From Rhizaria sp. SCN 62-66 (Eukaryota; Rhizaria, unplaced), in NCBI GenBank assembly GCA_001724265.1, contig MEDY01000104.1, forward strand, positions 123,810 to 187,809: a stretch of DNA of 64,000 nt, in the 5' to 3' direction. The first letter of the stretch is position 1, and each line of letters starts with the position of its first letter. This document shows, piece after piece, positions 33,407 to 44,410 of this stretch. The notes beneath the pieces were generated by a model. The model made no database searches. It was not told the origin of the DNA and worked only from the letters and a program-made list of their open reading frames with translations. The translations under genes were made by a program, and so were the position numbers.

Positions 33407-35705
33407 TCAAAGCCTCTTGACGCCGCCGAGTCCGAGTCCGGCGCCAGGTACTAGCGGCTTGCCCAGCCCACCGAGCCCAACGCCAACGCCCGGCTTGCCG
33501 ACGCCGACACCGACGCCGACGCCGGGCTTGTTGACGCCGAGGCCGACACCGACGCCGACGCCCTTGCCGAGGCCGAGACCTGGCAGGCCAGGCTTCGCGG
33601 CGGCGCCGGGAGCGGGGCGCGTGAGGACGCCGGGGGCGGCAACGGCAGGTGCGAGCGGGCGCGGCGCCGCAGTAGCAGTAGCGGGCGCGAGGGTAGGTCG
33701 GGGAAGCGCAGGGGCCGCCTGAGCAGCGACGGGCTGCGCACTGACGGACTGCTGCTTGTTGATGCCGAGAGCGGCGGCGACGAGAGACGAGGGCGGGGCG
33801 TGCTGTCCGTTAGCGTTGCCGGAATCATCCTCAACAAACTCAACTGCAGCATTGCTCGGACTGGCCTTGTTGCTAGTATTGTTATCGTCGTCCTCAGCGT
33901 CGACATAGACACCGCTGCTCACGCAGTCCACTGCGGCAGCGTTGGCGGCAGCAGCAGCGTTGGCGGCCGCGGCCGCGCTGATCATGGCCGCGCCGGCGCC
34001 ACTGCGCTTGGCCGCCAGCGCCGCGGCGCGCGCGTCGGTCTCTTCGCGCCGGCGCAGCGCCTGCAGCCGGGCCTCAACGTCCGCTGCGGAGGCGCTGCCG
34101 CTGCCGGGCAAGGGGTTCATGTTGGCGCCACCGACGGCGTTGCTACCGTCCGCAGTGTTATTGCTGTCACCGCTATCCGAGTTAGAGTTGTTGCTACCGG
34201 TTTGCTTGACGAAGACAGACTGAGCGGGGCGGCGGTTCTCCTTGCGCGCGTCCTTCTGCGCCTCTAAGTGGCTCCACCCCTTAGACGGGGCGGCGCCGGT
34301 CACCACGCGGCCAGTGTTCGAGTCGAGAGCAGAGCTGGACTCGCCCTCGTTGTCTTCAGCAGCAGCGCCATTGCTAGGACTCGCGGTCTCGCTGTTACTG
34401 TGACTGTTCGCGTTTGCATTGTCGTCCTCGTCATCGTCACAGTAAATGGTGAAGCTAGCAGGCTTAACAGCAGAGGCAGCGTTAGCAGCACCAGGCTTGC
34501 TCTTGCTCACACCAGCACCGCCGAACACCGCGCGAGCCGGCTGCTGCAACTGCGTGTTGCCGCCGAACGGCGCACGGCTGCTGTTGCTGCTGCTCAAAGT
34601 CGCGCCATTGCCGTTCGCAGTGAGGGCGGCGGCGGGGCTGGCAGCGGGCGGCGCCACGCCGTTCACAGTGGCTGCAGAGGCTCCGTCCGCGGGGGCGCTG
34701 ACCTGCCCAAACGGCGTGCGCTTCACGGGTGCGATGTCCACCGCCCGCACCCCGTAGAAGCTCCCCACGGCAGCGTCCGAGGCGTCCGTGTTTGCGGTCG
34801 AGTCACTGCCGCCGTTGCTGTTTATGGCCTCGGCCTTGCGCGCGTGCTCGGCTTTGGCGCGAATGATCTGCAGCCTGATGCGCTCCATGACGGCCGCGGG
34901 CTCGGCCCCCGCGCGCTCGGCCCGCGCCGCGACGTCATCGGCCGCAGCCCAGCGCTCTGCGCGGATTAGGTGCTGCACGTGTGCTTCGTGGCAGAGCGCG
35001 CGGCGGGCGCCCATGCCGTGCGTTGCCATCACCGCGTGCACAGCCACGGGGTCGCGCGACAGGTCCGCCAGCAACAGTAGCGGGCGCAGAAAGCGGTCCT
35101 CGTTGTAGAGCCGCGCGTGCGGGTTCGCGCCGCCGCCGTTATTGTTCGCGCTGGCGGAAGAGGGGGGCTTGAAGGTGTGGAGGTACCGCTCGAGCGCGGG
35201 GACGAGCAGCTCGTGGCGCTGCGCGAGGGTAGTGCAGTGGTCGGACAAAAAACCCAGGTAGCGCAGCCAGGACTTGAGCGGGGCGTCCTCGTCCGCGGCC
35301 TCGGCCGCGGAAGAGTCAGAGCTGGAGTCGGTCGCAGTCATGTGGAAGGAAGGGTTGTTGGGAGAATAGAGGGCTTGCTCGAGCTCAAGGCGCCGCTTCT
35401 CAAAGTAGGTTTCTGCGCACACAAGCAATAAAAAGAGATACAATATACAAACCTTGAGGTATTCCCAATCTGTTTTAAACCAATGTTCATTTCAAGAACC
35501 CAACGTAATGCAACATGTACTATGACGTACGAGAAGTGACGACGATGTTCGAGGGGCCTTGCGCAGGCTTGACGAGCTCCTTGAGTGCAGCTACGGAGCG
35601 CCCACGCGTGGAGCTCATGATATTCTCCTTCTGGGCCTCAATGAGTGAGAAGTCAAGCACGTTGGCGCTATTGCTGCCATCCGCGACAGCGCCGCTAGTG
35701 CTCAT
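33407..35705 (-). CDS. MAD3: Mad3/BubR1-like spindle assembly checkpoint protein (no kinase domain)
   Basis: Minus-strand exons 35705-35531 and 35412-33407, intron 35413-35530 (GTACGT...GCGCAG, phase 1), 726 aa, TGA stop. The first exon carries KEN box 1 (residues 26-28) in IEAQKENIMSSTRGRSVAAL, the classical N-terminal Mad3 motif that blocks APC/C-Cdc20. Exon 2 begins QTYFEKRRLELEQALY and contains the Mad3/Bub1 TPR-like region (about residues 60-225: WLRYLGFLSD ... FLRPLLLLADLSRDPVAVHA ... THGMGARRALCHEAHVQHLI). An ABBA-type Cdc20-binding motif FTIYCD is at 379-384. KEN box 2 (RKENRR) is at 449-451. The order KEN, TPR, ABBA, KEN is typical of Mad3/BubR1. No kinase domain follows; the C-terminus is a run of GVGVG/KPG repeats. 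A separate Bub1 kinase is expected elsewhere in the genome. Long Ser/Asn/Ala tracts fill the remainder. Confidence 0.92.
33478..33582 (-). repeat. GVG/KPG-coding repeat tract at the C-terminus of the Mad3-like protein
   Basis: On the plus strand the DNA is a series of GACGCC/GACACC hexamers interrupted by GGGCTTG. On the minus strand it encodes alternating Gly-Val with periodic KPG/NKPG. It is in frame and shows length-prone internal repetition. Confidence 0.82.
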
Positions 35706-36237
35706 CGACGGCGCTACAGAAGGGGAAGGTAGATCAAGATAAGATGGGATTTCAGTGAGATTTCTTGAGTAATATATAATATAAAATAAGTCAACAGTCC
35801 AATTCCACTGCTATCATTGTTATTGACGGAGGATTGACGTCTGTCGAGACTGAAACGTGAACCCTCCTAGCCGATGTGTCGCTCCAACGGCTATCGACCG
35901 CAGCCTGCCAGCAATCCAAATTTGGACGGCGACCGACCGACCGGCCGACTGCACCGCGGCGCTGTGTCGCGAAGCATCAAAGTACGACTAGCTGACACGC
36001 TTCGACGAGTCCGTTGTTCGTTCTATACTTACTCTTTCTCGAAGTAAATCTCACAATCATGTCTCGAATTTCTCTCATGCACGCCCATTCCCTTATTATC
36101 TCTCTACTGCAGCGTTCCAAGTTCGCCCTCTCGGTGAGTCCCCCCGCAAGCCCCGCTCTTGCTCGCAACCACGCCACCCAGCCCTTGCCTGGCTCTGTCT
36201 TCTTCTGCCGCTGCGTGCCGCGTGCTTCACTGCGCAA
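35706..36237. other. Divergent intergenic region, Mad3-like / 2482-aa gene
   Basis: This stretch separates two divergent starts. It includes 36059-36133, a 25-codon ORF with a mitochondrial-presequence-like composition (MSRISLMHAHSLIISLLQRS) directly followed by GTGAGT. It may be an upstream exon of the plus-strand gene. The rest shows no recognised element. Confidence 0.45.
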
Positions 36238-39200
36238 ATGCTGCCCCGCCGCGGCGTTGTCTACACGACTAACGCCAAGTCCATGGCTTTGGTATCATCT
36301 TTCCTCGCCGCAGGCCGCACTGCACTCGCCTGCCCCGCCGTCAACAGCAGCAGCGGCGCTAGCACCAGCGCCGTGAGCTCTCGCTTTATTACCAGCGCCT
36401 CGGCCGCTTTGCCAGGTGCTAAGCGCGACATTGCCACGGCCGTGCTGCTTGCGGGGCCTCCCGTCGCCCGCTCCCGCCTCCTGGCGCCCGCGCAACAGCA
36501 GCAGCTCTCGTTCATTGACAGCAACTCTATGCTCGCTCACAGCGCCGTTCTGTCGACGCCGAGCTTTGCCTTTAGCTCCCGCCCCAGCGGCCCCGGCGGC
36601 GCCGGCTTTGGCTCTGTCCCGGGCGCCTCTGCCGGCCTCGACTCCTCCGCCGCGGGCGGCCCCGAGCTTTTCCGCCTCTCCCAGGGCGCCGGCTCCGGCA
36701 GCGCTGCCGGGGGCGGCACGACGCTGGGCGCGGGCCACTCCCCCGCGTCGCTGTTCAAGTCCCTCTACGGCCGCTCCCCCGCCTCGCTCAACAGCAGCGC
36801 CGGCGCGAGCGAGGACCAGAGCGCGCCGCCCAAGCCCCAGGGCGCGCCGACGATGGACGTCTCGGGCTCGTTCGCGCTGCCGTTCGCGACATCTGACACC
36901 AAGGACGCGTTTGGCGGCGCGCTGGGCCGCGGAGAGGGCTCATACGGCACGCTCTCCGGCAACCAGTACCTCTCCAACATGTCCCAGCAGCCGGAGCATC
37001 AGACGCGCGAGGCCGGCTCACATACGCCCGACGCCGGCGGCGCGACTTCGGACCCCAGCGACGCGCTGCTCAAGTCGATGCCGGACGCCTTTAACCACGG
37101 GCTGTACACGTTTCGCATGCTCATGGCGGACGAGCACTGGCGCAAAGCCGCCGACGCGTTCCTCAAGCTGCACAAGGACGAGACGCTCGCGGCCCGCCTG
37201 CGTCTGCCCATCGTCGTGCCAGACACGCCCTACGCGGCGCTCGTGCAAGACCGCCTCGCACCAGAGGGCGAGGAGGCCCCGCTCGACGCCTGCGGCTTTG
37301 CGGCATGGGCGCTGGAGCCTGTGGCGTCGCCGCAGTCGTTCTTCCCCGAGCTGGGCTGGTACCGCTACCTCCACTCCTGCCAGAACTACCCCCCACACGT
37401 GCGGTCCGTGCTGCGCACCCCCGCCGAGGCTGCGAACCCCACGGCGGCGCCCCCCACGCTGGCGCTCGGCTACCAGGGCTCGCACCCGCTCGTCATTTTT
37501 TCGGCCCTGGCCTCCGTCAAGGCCGGGCTCCGCGCCTCTGCCGCGCTGCCCCGCGACCTGTTGCGCCACTGCCTCTCCTCCGACGCCAGCGCGCAGCTCA
37601 TGGCCGCCGCGCCCGCGGACCTGCTGCGGCGCTTTGTCTTCGCCGCGGTGGACCAGGCCGAGGCCGACCTCGCGATGTGGAGCTCCCGCCTGCAGTTCCT
37701 CTACGAGGAGGTCACGACCCATTACCGGGAGCATCTGCGCCGCGGCGGCCATGCGCCGCTCGACGCCGCCAAGCACCCCGACGCCGCGACGGTGTACCCG
37801 CGCGGCGCGGCGCTCGTGAACGCGCTCTACAGCTCCGATGCCGTGCCCGTGCTCCGATACGCGCCCTCGGGCGCACCCGCGTACAACGCCGACCTGGCGG
37901 GCAGCGGGCTCTTCGCACTCGACGCGCTCATCGACACGGCGCAGGCGGCGAGTGCGCACGCGCTAATCGTCGAGCTTATCGCGCTCCGCGGCGTTGTCGG
38001 CGGGGAGATGGAGGCGGATCCCGCCAAGGAGGTCAAGGAGGCCAATTTGAAGCAGCAGCAACAAGCGCAGTCTGACGCCGCTGCCACTGCTGAGGCTGAG
38101 GCTGAGGAGGAGCAGGACGAAATGGAGGGCGAGCTCGTCAGCGTCTCGCCGCGGGCGCTGGGCCGCACCGCGCAAACGGGCTACCCCGACCCAGCCCCTT
38201 ACATCGATCTAAGTACCGCCCGCAGCGCGGGCACCGAGGACGGACTGCCGTTCCGGCGCCACGCCGCCGCCATCGCGGCCGTCGAGAAGGAGCTGGAGCA
38301 GGCCCGGGCAGAGCTCGCGGCCGCCAAGTCCGCTGCCGGCATTGGCAGCAACATCAGCAACAGCTCTAGCAGCGACTCCGCGAGCATTGCGACTGCTGCT
38401 GATGTTAAGCCGTCTTCTGCTGCTGACGCGACGGAAGTCAAGCTGCCCCCGAAGCGGTTGCATGCGCTGTCGTCTTCCCTGCTCTCCACCCTGGCCACCG
38501 CAGCGCCCGCGGTCGATGCCGAGGCCAAGGCCAAGTCAGACGCCGCCGCCGTTGCAGCTGAGGCCGCTGCCGCTGAGGCTGCTGCTAAGGCCGAGAGTGA
38601 GCGCCACGCACGCCTCGCCGCGCTGGCCGCGGACGACGCGAAGCAGGTCTCGGTCGCCACTGCGAGCGCCCGCGTGCGCGCGGCCGAGCTCACGCTGCGG
38701 CGGCTGCGCGTGGACCGCGTGGCGGCGTTCCCGCCGCTGGACATGTTCACGTTTGGCCTCTCGCCGACCGCCTACAGCGACCTCCCGGCGCAGGTCAGCC
38801 ACTCCGCCGCCGCCACCATCACTGCCACTGACGCTGCGGCGGGCGGCCGCATGTCGACGGCGCAGCTGGCGGCCGCGGAGGCCGCGGACAACGCCTGGGC
38901 GCGCGAGAGCAGCACCGGCAAGGCGGGCGTCAACAGCGGCGGCGAGTTCGCCTTCACCACAGCGAGCAGCGCTGTTGCCAAGAGCAGCAGCAACGCCAAG
39001 GGAAGCAAGGCGGGCCAAAACGATAAAGAGGACGACGCGTTGCATGCCGACGAGCTTGCCGACATTGAACTCGACAACAATGCCGGCAGCGACGTGTTCT
39101 CCAAAGTCAAGCCGCACTCGCACGGGATGCCCATGGACACCCCGCAGAGCAACCGGCTCAAGGCCGAGCTCGTGGCGTCCGTCAAGCGTTCCCTGCGCAA

Positions 39201-42200
39201 TAGCAGCAACAACGCTGCCGCTGCTGCCACAGACGCGCCTGCGGGTGTGGCTGACCCCGGCCACGTGTCACTGATGCCTGCGGTACTGCCCGCGTTCGAC
39301 ATCCTCCACAACGCCAAGGCCATGCCCGAGGCCGCCGCGTCCGTGCCCGCGCACACGCCCGCGCAGGCGCTTAAGGAGGCCGACGCTTTTTTCGGAACCG
39401 CGGTGGAGTTCGTGTCGCTGCCGCCGCTGCTGGTGACGCGCAAGGGCCCCAGCGTGACGGTGAGCGCCACCGGCGTCGGCGTCGGCTTCGATCCCGCCGC
39501 CGCGAGCAACACTGCCGTCAACACCAACAACGCCGCGCACACCAACCGCGGCCGACAGCACAGCAGCAGCAACAGCAGCGGCGGCGCGGGCGCTGGCGCC
39601 GCAAACGCGGCCGGCGGCTACCACACCAACACCGCGAGCGCGAGCAGCTCCTCCGCGGGCTACGTCCCCGGCGCGGCCAGCGCGTGCACCAAGGTCGACG
39701 ACGTGAACAATTACACCGCGATCGGCTTCGCGCGCACCGACGCGCACTACGACGCCCTGCGTGCGCGCCAGCAGCGGCAGAGGCTCAAGGAGCAGCAGAA
39801 GGGTAGCAACGCTAGCGCCGTGAGTACTGACTCTGCTGCTTCCCAGGTGACTGCCTCCTCAGAGGACTCTGAGGACCCCAGCCCCTTAGACGGACTGGTT
39901 TCGTACCCCTTAGCGCACGTGCGCCAGCTGACCGAGTCGCTGGTGGCCGTGGCGCGCCAATGCGCCGAAGAAGAGCACCGCGTCACCAAGCGGCACGCCG
40001 AAGCCGTGGCCAAGGCCGCGGAGGAGGCCGCCAAGCGCCAGGAGCGCGAGGAGCGCAGCAAGAGGGGCGGGCTCTTCTCCCGCTTGCTCGCCAGCTTCTC
40101 CGGCGGCGGGAACCAGGACGCGGGCGCGGCGACTAGTCCAGACGTTCAGCCCGCCACTGCCGTTGCGAGCGCCGAGGCTGGTGCGGGCACCGAGTCTGGT
40201 GCGGAGAGCGGCGGCGGCGACCGCACTGCAGTGCTACCGCTGCCGATCTCGACCGGCGTGAGCTCGATGCCCGGGCTTGCCGGCATGGCCGTGCAGGCGA
40301 CGAATCTGCTCTACACTATGGCGCAGTCGCAGCAAATCAGCGACATTTCGCTCGAGTACGGCGACGACGCCGCTGAGCTCATCCTCGATTTGAACGAGCT
40401 GCGCAACATGATCGACTTTACCGAAGAACACAGTGAGGAGCGCGCCGTGCTGCTGCAGAAGCTCGCGGAGACCGAGGCCAAGGCCGCCGCCGCCCCCGCC
40501 ATCTACCTCAACAAGGACCGCAGCTCTAGCTCTAGCTCTACCTCTACAGGTGCAGCTGTGGTGACTTCAGCTGGTGGCGACGCCTCGTCTTCTTCTGCGG
40601 ACTACATCAGCGTGAGCGACGTCTCGCTGCCGTCCCTGCGCTTCCCGTCCCCCTACCAGTCGCTGACGCCGCACCCGATATCCTCTGCGTGCCTCGCGGG
40701 CGTGACCAACGCCGTGCTGGGGCTCTCCGCGGGCGCGCGCAGCCAGTTCGAGGAGCTTGCGCGCCATGGGCTCATCGACTTTGACGCGCAAGACACCGCC
40801 AAAGCCGGCAGCACCGGGAGCGATGAGAGCAGCGGGAGCGACGCCAGCGCGGGCAGTCAGTTCGGGGTCGCGAGCACGCAGTTCCAGTCGCAACTGCACC
40901 GGCTCATGGCGCTGCAGGAGCAGCAGTTCCCCTCTCTCCACAACAGCAACCTGAACCCCAACAGCGTCACCACGCACTTCAACAGCAGCGCCAGCAACAG
41001 CAGCAGTAGCAGCGGCACGGCGACGCCCGCGGGCGCGACGGCTGTGGCCGCCTCCGCCGCGGCCGCCAGCGCGGGCCGCGACCGGTCCCCTGCCGCCGCT
41101 GCCGCCGACTTCGCCCCTAGCGCCGCCGCCGGCGACGCTGCCGGCGATGAAGGCGACGGCGAGGGCGCGATGACGGTGAACGGGCGCACGGTGCTGCAAC
41201 ACACGGTGCAGGCAGTGCCGCCGGCGGACGCTTTCCCCCGCTCATCGGTGCTGCCCTACACGTCCGTGGCGCTGGCGGCGCACGCGATGGCTGTGACCGA
41301 GTGCTACATCATCAACCTGGCCGAGGCCACGGGGGAGCTCGTGCCGGCCGCCATGACCTACGCCATCCTTACCGCGCCCGGCTCGCTGCTCAAGGACCAC
41401 CCGCTGATGGTTGACCGGCTGTGGGCCGTGACCAACACGGACGACGACGACGCACACTTGCTGGATGGTCTGACTCAGAACGACGGTCTTGGCTCTGAGA
41501 CAGAGACAGAGACTGAAGGTGAGACTGCGACTGCAGCTGATAAGGCGGAGGCTGAGGCCGCTGCGGCGACCGCGGCGACCCTGGCCAAGGCACGCCGCGA
41601 CCGCGCCTGGCGCGCGAAGGAGGCCGTGTCCTCCCTGCTTTCCACAAACCATATCAATACTCCCACGACCGCTACTGCTGGCGCTGGCTCGATTGCGAGC
41701 GCGAGCGCGAGCGCTGCCCCCGCTCCCGCGGTGGACGCGGCGACCGCGCACATCAACCGCGCCGCGCGCGCCTCGACCCACGGCCACCTGTCCCGCAGCG
41801 GCGTGCTCTACTACGCCTTCAAGTCGAGCCGCAGCGGCATGCTCGAGGCTTACCTGGAGGCCGCCCTCATTGCCGGCTCCGTTGACCCAGGCGCGCTCAA
41901 CAAGGCCGCTGTGCTCTGGCGCCTCGCTACTAACACGACGGCTTGGCACCTCGAGTCCAAGTACGCACCCTGGCCCTGCGAGCTTCCCGGCTGGCAGCCC
42001 GGCAACATTGAGGACGTCAACAACACTGCAGAGGGTGCGTTCGCCGCGTTCATGTGGCGCCAGTATATCGGCACCCAGTCCTCCGTCTCCAACAACAACA
42101 ACAACGGCAGTGACTCTGCTGCTGCTGCTAGCACTCAGTCGCTGTCGACGCACGGCGCGCCCGTGGCCGGCGCCGCGCCGAGCGCGCTGCACGCGCTATC

Positions 42201-43686
42201 GCTGGGCCACGACAACACCCACGGCGCGCTGTCGGGTATGGCGCTCTTCCGCGCTGCGCAGCTCCCCGTCGGCCACTGGGTTTCGCAGCGCGCGCTCGGC
42301 GCCGCCACGGAGGTTTTCGCCACGCTCGCCATCCTGCTCCGGCTCTGCCCGCGGCCCGCCACAGCCGCACTGGGGCTGGCGCAGAACGCGGGGCTGCCGC
42401 GCGCCTCCGACAGCTCCTCGGCGATGGCCAACGGCATGATGTCGGGCGCGACCTATGGCGCGAGCGAGCGCATGTTCGCCGTCAAGGACCTCAAGGAGGC
42501 GCTGCAGGGCGGCTACGAGGGCTACGCCACCGACATTCTCGCCATTCGGCGGCTGTTCATCGCCGTGGCGAGCATGCGCGGCTTCGCGCCGGGCGACGAG
42601 GGCGGCGGGCTGAGCGCGCTCGAGCTCGGGCTTGGCACGGCCTCGCGCCCGATCACCCACAACAGCGGCGGCAATAGCAGTGCGGCGGACGACGGCTGGC
42701 TGGCCAAGGACGCGGTGGGCAGCGGGCTGGGCTACGAGGGCGTGCTCCGGCGCAACATCGCGCGCGCTGCCAAGCACGTCGTGCCCTCTGTCTACGCCAA
42801 CAAGAGCGCAAGCAGCGAGGAAAGCACCAGTAGTGACGCCGACGCTACTGCTGACTCTGCTACTGGCTCTACTGCGGCTAACACTGCGTCGGCTGCGACC
42901 GCGACAGCAACTTCTGGCAACAGTGCAGTCGCGTCGACCGCGGACTCGGCCATCGCGGCGCATCGCCGATTCCGCACGCTGCTGTCGGCCACCACGGGCA
43001 AGGCCCGTCTGCCGCGCTCCTTCGTGGTCAACGCGCTGCTGCCGACCGAGGTGCCGCTGGTGCCGCTGATGGAAGTCAAGCCGCTGGACCTGGGCCCGCG
43101 GCTGCGGCCCGTGGAGCTGGAGCGCGTGCTGCCGATCGACAGTGACTCGCTGTTGCGCCGGCTGGTCGGTAAGACTGGCGCGATGGCGCACTCACGCGTT
43201 CTGCTCACGCGCAGGTTACTCGCGACTGAAGCCCTGGATCCGCGCGTGCTGCAGCGCATCTGCCTGGCGCACGTTGACACGCTTGTGATCGAGGGCCGTG
43301 ACCGGCAGGCGTGGCGCGCGCTGTCGGAGCTCAAGCTGCGCGGCATGGTCGAGCCAGGCGCGCTGGCCATGTATGAGGAGGCCGCTAAGAGGGCTGGGAA
43401 CGAGGGGCTGTGGCAGCAGAGCGAGGAGAAGGACGAGCGGTACCACTCGCTCGTGTCCGATGAGAACAGCGACGGCATTAGCTCAGAACAGCAGCAGCAG
43501 CTGGGTGATGCTGCTGTTGCTGTGAAGGCGAGTGCCGGCCGGAGCCGCAGTGTCAAGAGCACGAAGCAGAAGAAGGAGCGCAAGCAGGGGTTCTTCGACG
43601 AGGACGAGATTGCCGAGATGGAGGCCTGGGGCAACGAGCCGGAGCCCGCTTCTGCGACTGCAAGCAAGAGCAACATCAACAAGTAA
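36238..43686 (+). CDS. Large unrecognised protein (2482 aa), possibly mitochondrial
   Basis: One intronless frame of 2482 codons from the ATG at 36238 to TAA. The N-terminus (MLPRRGVVYTTNAKSMALVS) is basic, free of acidic residues and rich in Ser, Ala and Arg, which suits a mitochondrial presequence; this is composition-based inference. Structured-looking, helix-rich blocks lie near residues 270-560 (FRMLMADEHWRKAADAFLKL ... LGWYRYLHSCQNYPPHVRSV) and near 1840-2030 and 2230-2390 (VLLTRRLLATEALDPRVLQR ... DRQAWRALSELKLRGMVEPG). The pattern is reminiscent of helical-repeat proteins, but no PPR or TPR consensus could be confirmed. Between them are Ala/Ser/Glu tracts and a charged helix near 1248-1278. 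The C-terminus is Lys-rich, then acidic (GFFDEDEIAEMEAWG). An alternative start exists: exon 36059-36133 spliced from GTGAGT to an acceptor near 36279 would keep the frame. Confidence 0.82.
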   Translation: MLPRRGVVYTTNAKSMALVSSFLAAGRTALACPAVNSSSGASTSAVSSRFITSASAALPGAKRDIATAVLLAGPPVARSRLLAPAQQQQLSFIDSNSMLAHSAVLSTPSFAFSSRPSGPGGAGFGSVPGASAGLDSSAAGGPELFRLSQGAGSGSAAGGGTTLGAGHSPASLFKSLYGRSPASLNSSAGASEDQSAPPKPQGAPTMDVSGSFALPFATSDTKDAFGGALGRGEGSYGTLSGNQYLSNMSQQPEHQTREAGSHTPDAGGATSDPSDALLKSMPDAFNHGLYTFRMLMADEHWRKAADAFLKLHKDETLAARLRLPIVVPDTPYAALVQDRLAPEGEEAPLDACGFAAWALEPVASPQSFFPELGWYRYLHSCQNYPPHVRSVLRTPAEAANPTAAPPTLALGYQGSHPLVIFSALASVKAGLRASAALPRDLLRHCLSSDASAQLMAAAPADLLRRFVFAAVDQAEADLAMWSSRLQFLYEEVTTHYREHLRRGGHAPLDAAKHPDAATVYPRGAALVNALYSSDAVPVLRYAPSGAPAYNADLAGSGLFALDALIDTAQAASAHALIVELIALRGVVGGEMEADPAKEVKEANLKQQQQAQSDAAATAEAEAEEEQDEMEGELVSVSPRALGRTAQTGYPDPAPYIDLSTARSAGTEDGLPFRRHAAAIAAVEKELEQARAELAAAKSAAGIGSNISNSSSSDSASIATAADVKPSSAADATEVKLPPKRLHALSSSLLSTLATAAPAVDAEAKAKSDAAAVAAEAAAAEAAAKAESERHARLAALAADDAKQVSVATASARVRAAELTLRRLRVDRVAAFPPLDMFTFGLSPTAYSDLPAQVSHSAAATITATDAAAGGRMSTAQLAAAEAADNAWARESSTGKAGVNSGGEFAFTTASSAVAKSSSNAKGSKAGQNDKEDDALHADELADIELDNNAGSDVFSKVKPHSHGMPMDTPQSNRLKAELVASVKRSLRNSSNNAAAAATDAPAGVADPGHVSLMPAVLPAFDILHNAKAMPEAAASVPAHTPAQALKEADAFFGTAVEFVSLPPLLVTRKGPSVTVSATGVGVGFDPAAASNTAVNTNNAAHTNRGRQHSSSNSSGGAGAGAANAAGGYHTNTASASSSSAGYVPGAASACTKVDDVNNYTAIGFARTDAHYDALRARQQRQRLKEQQKGSNASAVSTDSAASQVTASSEDSEDPSPLDGLVSYPLAHVRQLTESLVAVARQCAEEEHRVTKRHAEAVAKAAEEAAKRQEREERSKRGGLFSRLLASFSGGGNQDAGAATSPDVQPATAVASAEAGAGTESGAESGGGDRTAVLPLPISTGVSSMPGLAGMAVQATNLLYTMAQSQQISDISLEYGDDAAELILDLNELRNMIDFTEEHSEERAVLLQKLAETEAKAAAAPAIYLNKDRSSSSSSTSTGAAVVTSAGGDASSSSADYISVSDVSLPSLRFPSPYQSLTPHPISSACLAGVTNAVLGLSAGARSQFEELARHGLIDFDAQDTAKAGSTGSDESSGSDASAGSQFGVASTQFQSQLHRLMALQEQQFPSLHNSNLNPNSVTTHFNSSASNSSSSSGTATPAGATAVAASAAAASAGRDRSPAAAAADFAPSAAAGDAAGDEGDGEGAMTVNGRTVLQHTVQAVPPADAFPRSSVLPYTSVALAAHAMAVTECYIINLAEATGELVPAAMTYAILTAPGSLLKDHPLMVDRLWAVTNTDDDDAHLLDGLTQNDGLGSETETETEGETATAADKAEAEAAAATAATLAKARRDRAWRAKEAVSSLLSTNHINTPTTATAGAGSIASASASAAPAPAVDAATAHINRAARASTHGHLSRSGVLYYAFKSSRSGMLEAYLEAALIAGSVDPGALNKAAVLWRLATNTTAWHLESKYAPWPCELPGWQPGNIEDVNNTAEGAFAAFMWRQYIGTQSSVSNNNNNGSDSAAAASTQSLSTHGAPVAGAAPSALHALSLGHDNTHGALSGMALFRAAQLPVGHWVSQRALGAATEVFATLAILLRLCPRPATAALGLAQNAGLPRASDSSSAMANGMMSGATYGASERMFAVKDLKEALQGGYEGYATDILAIRRLFIAVASMRGFAPGDEGGGLSALELGLGTASRPITHNSGGNSSAADDGWLAKDAVGSGLGYEGVLRRNIARAAKHVVPSVYANKSASSEESTSSDADATADSATGSTAANTASAATATATSGNSAVASTADSAIAAHRRFRTLLSATTGKARLPRSFVVNALLPTEVPLVPLMEVKPLDLGPRLRPVELERVLPIDSDSLLRRLVGKTGAMAHSRVLLTRRLLATEALDPRVLQRICLAHVDTLVIEGRDRQAWRALSELKLRGMVEPGALAMYEEAAKRAGNEGLWQQSEEKDERYHSLVSDENSDGISSEQQQQLGDAAVAVKASAGRSRSVKSTKQKKERKQGFFDEDEIAEMEAWGNEPEPASATASKSNINK

Positions 43687-44410
43687 ACAGAGTGATATAT
43701 TGGAGTGGCTAACGTAAAACGTGCTCTAGAATCACTTGTTTGCTACGTGTTGTGTTGTTTTACCGTTTCGTATTTATTTAAGATGTTTTCAGTGGATATT
43801 TATTGTTTTTGTGTCTATTGGTCACAAGGTGATCTCGGTATGCCCGCAACGCCGTTGCTACTGCGCTTCTCTCGCCTTGACTTGACCAGTGGTGACAGCT
43901 GCGAGTGGCGGTGCGAGGGGTCCGTATCAGACACTTGGGTTGCGGAGTAACACTGTCCCCCCAACGGCTGGGCAGAAAGTTCTTTTGTTATTTATAGACA
44001 TCATATACACCATGGTTGTTTGAGGTACTTCGATATGCAATTTGAATTGCTTTGAAATATATACCCCTGTAATTGTATTATTTCCAGAGGTTGTCTTTCG
44101 TCGTTGCCAGCACTTGTCATGTGCCTCCATTGAGAGCCGTTCAAACCGCTCTGCTATTTGGCTTCTCACCGTTCCAACCTAGTTTTCCCTTGCTCATTGC
44201 GACTTCTATTGACGATATAGAGTTTATACGAGCATTCAGAAAGCTACTTTTAATTCTTTCACGCAACCCCTTCTGTTTGGGTCACTTGCATCTTCCTTTC
44301 CTTGGCTCGGCGTCCACTGCCCAACAACCAGCTCTAGCTCTAGCTTTGCACTCTCGTTCACTCGCATTCGCGACCGTCAGCGTCACCGCATGACTATTAG
44401 ACACTGCACC
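43687..44410. other. Intergenic region before the surface-protein gene
   Basis: AT-rich DNA between tandem genes. A 106-codon ORF at 44073-44393 shows no recognisable domain and stops just before the signal-peptide exon; it is probably fortuitous. Confidence 0.45.

Noticed and set aside
44073-44393. 106-codon ORF before the surface-protein gene as a separate gene
   Set aside because: No recognisable domain, atypical codon use compared with neighbouring genes, and located in a likely promoter/leader region.
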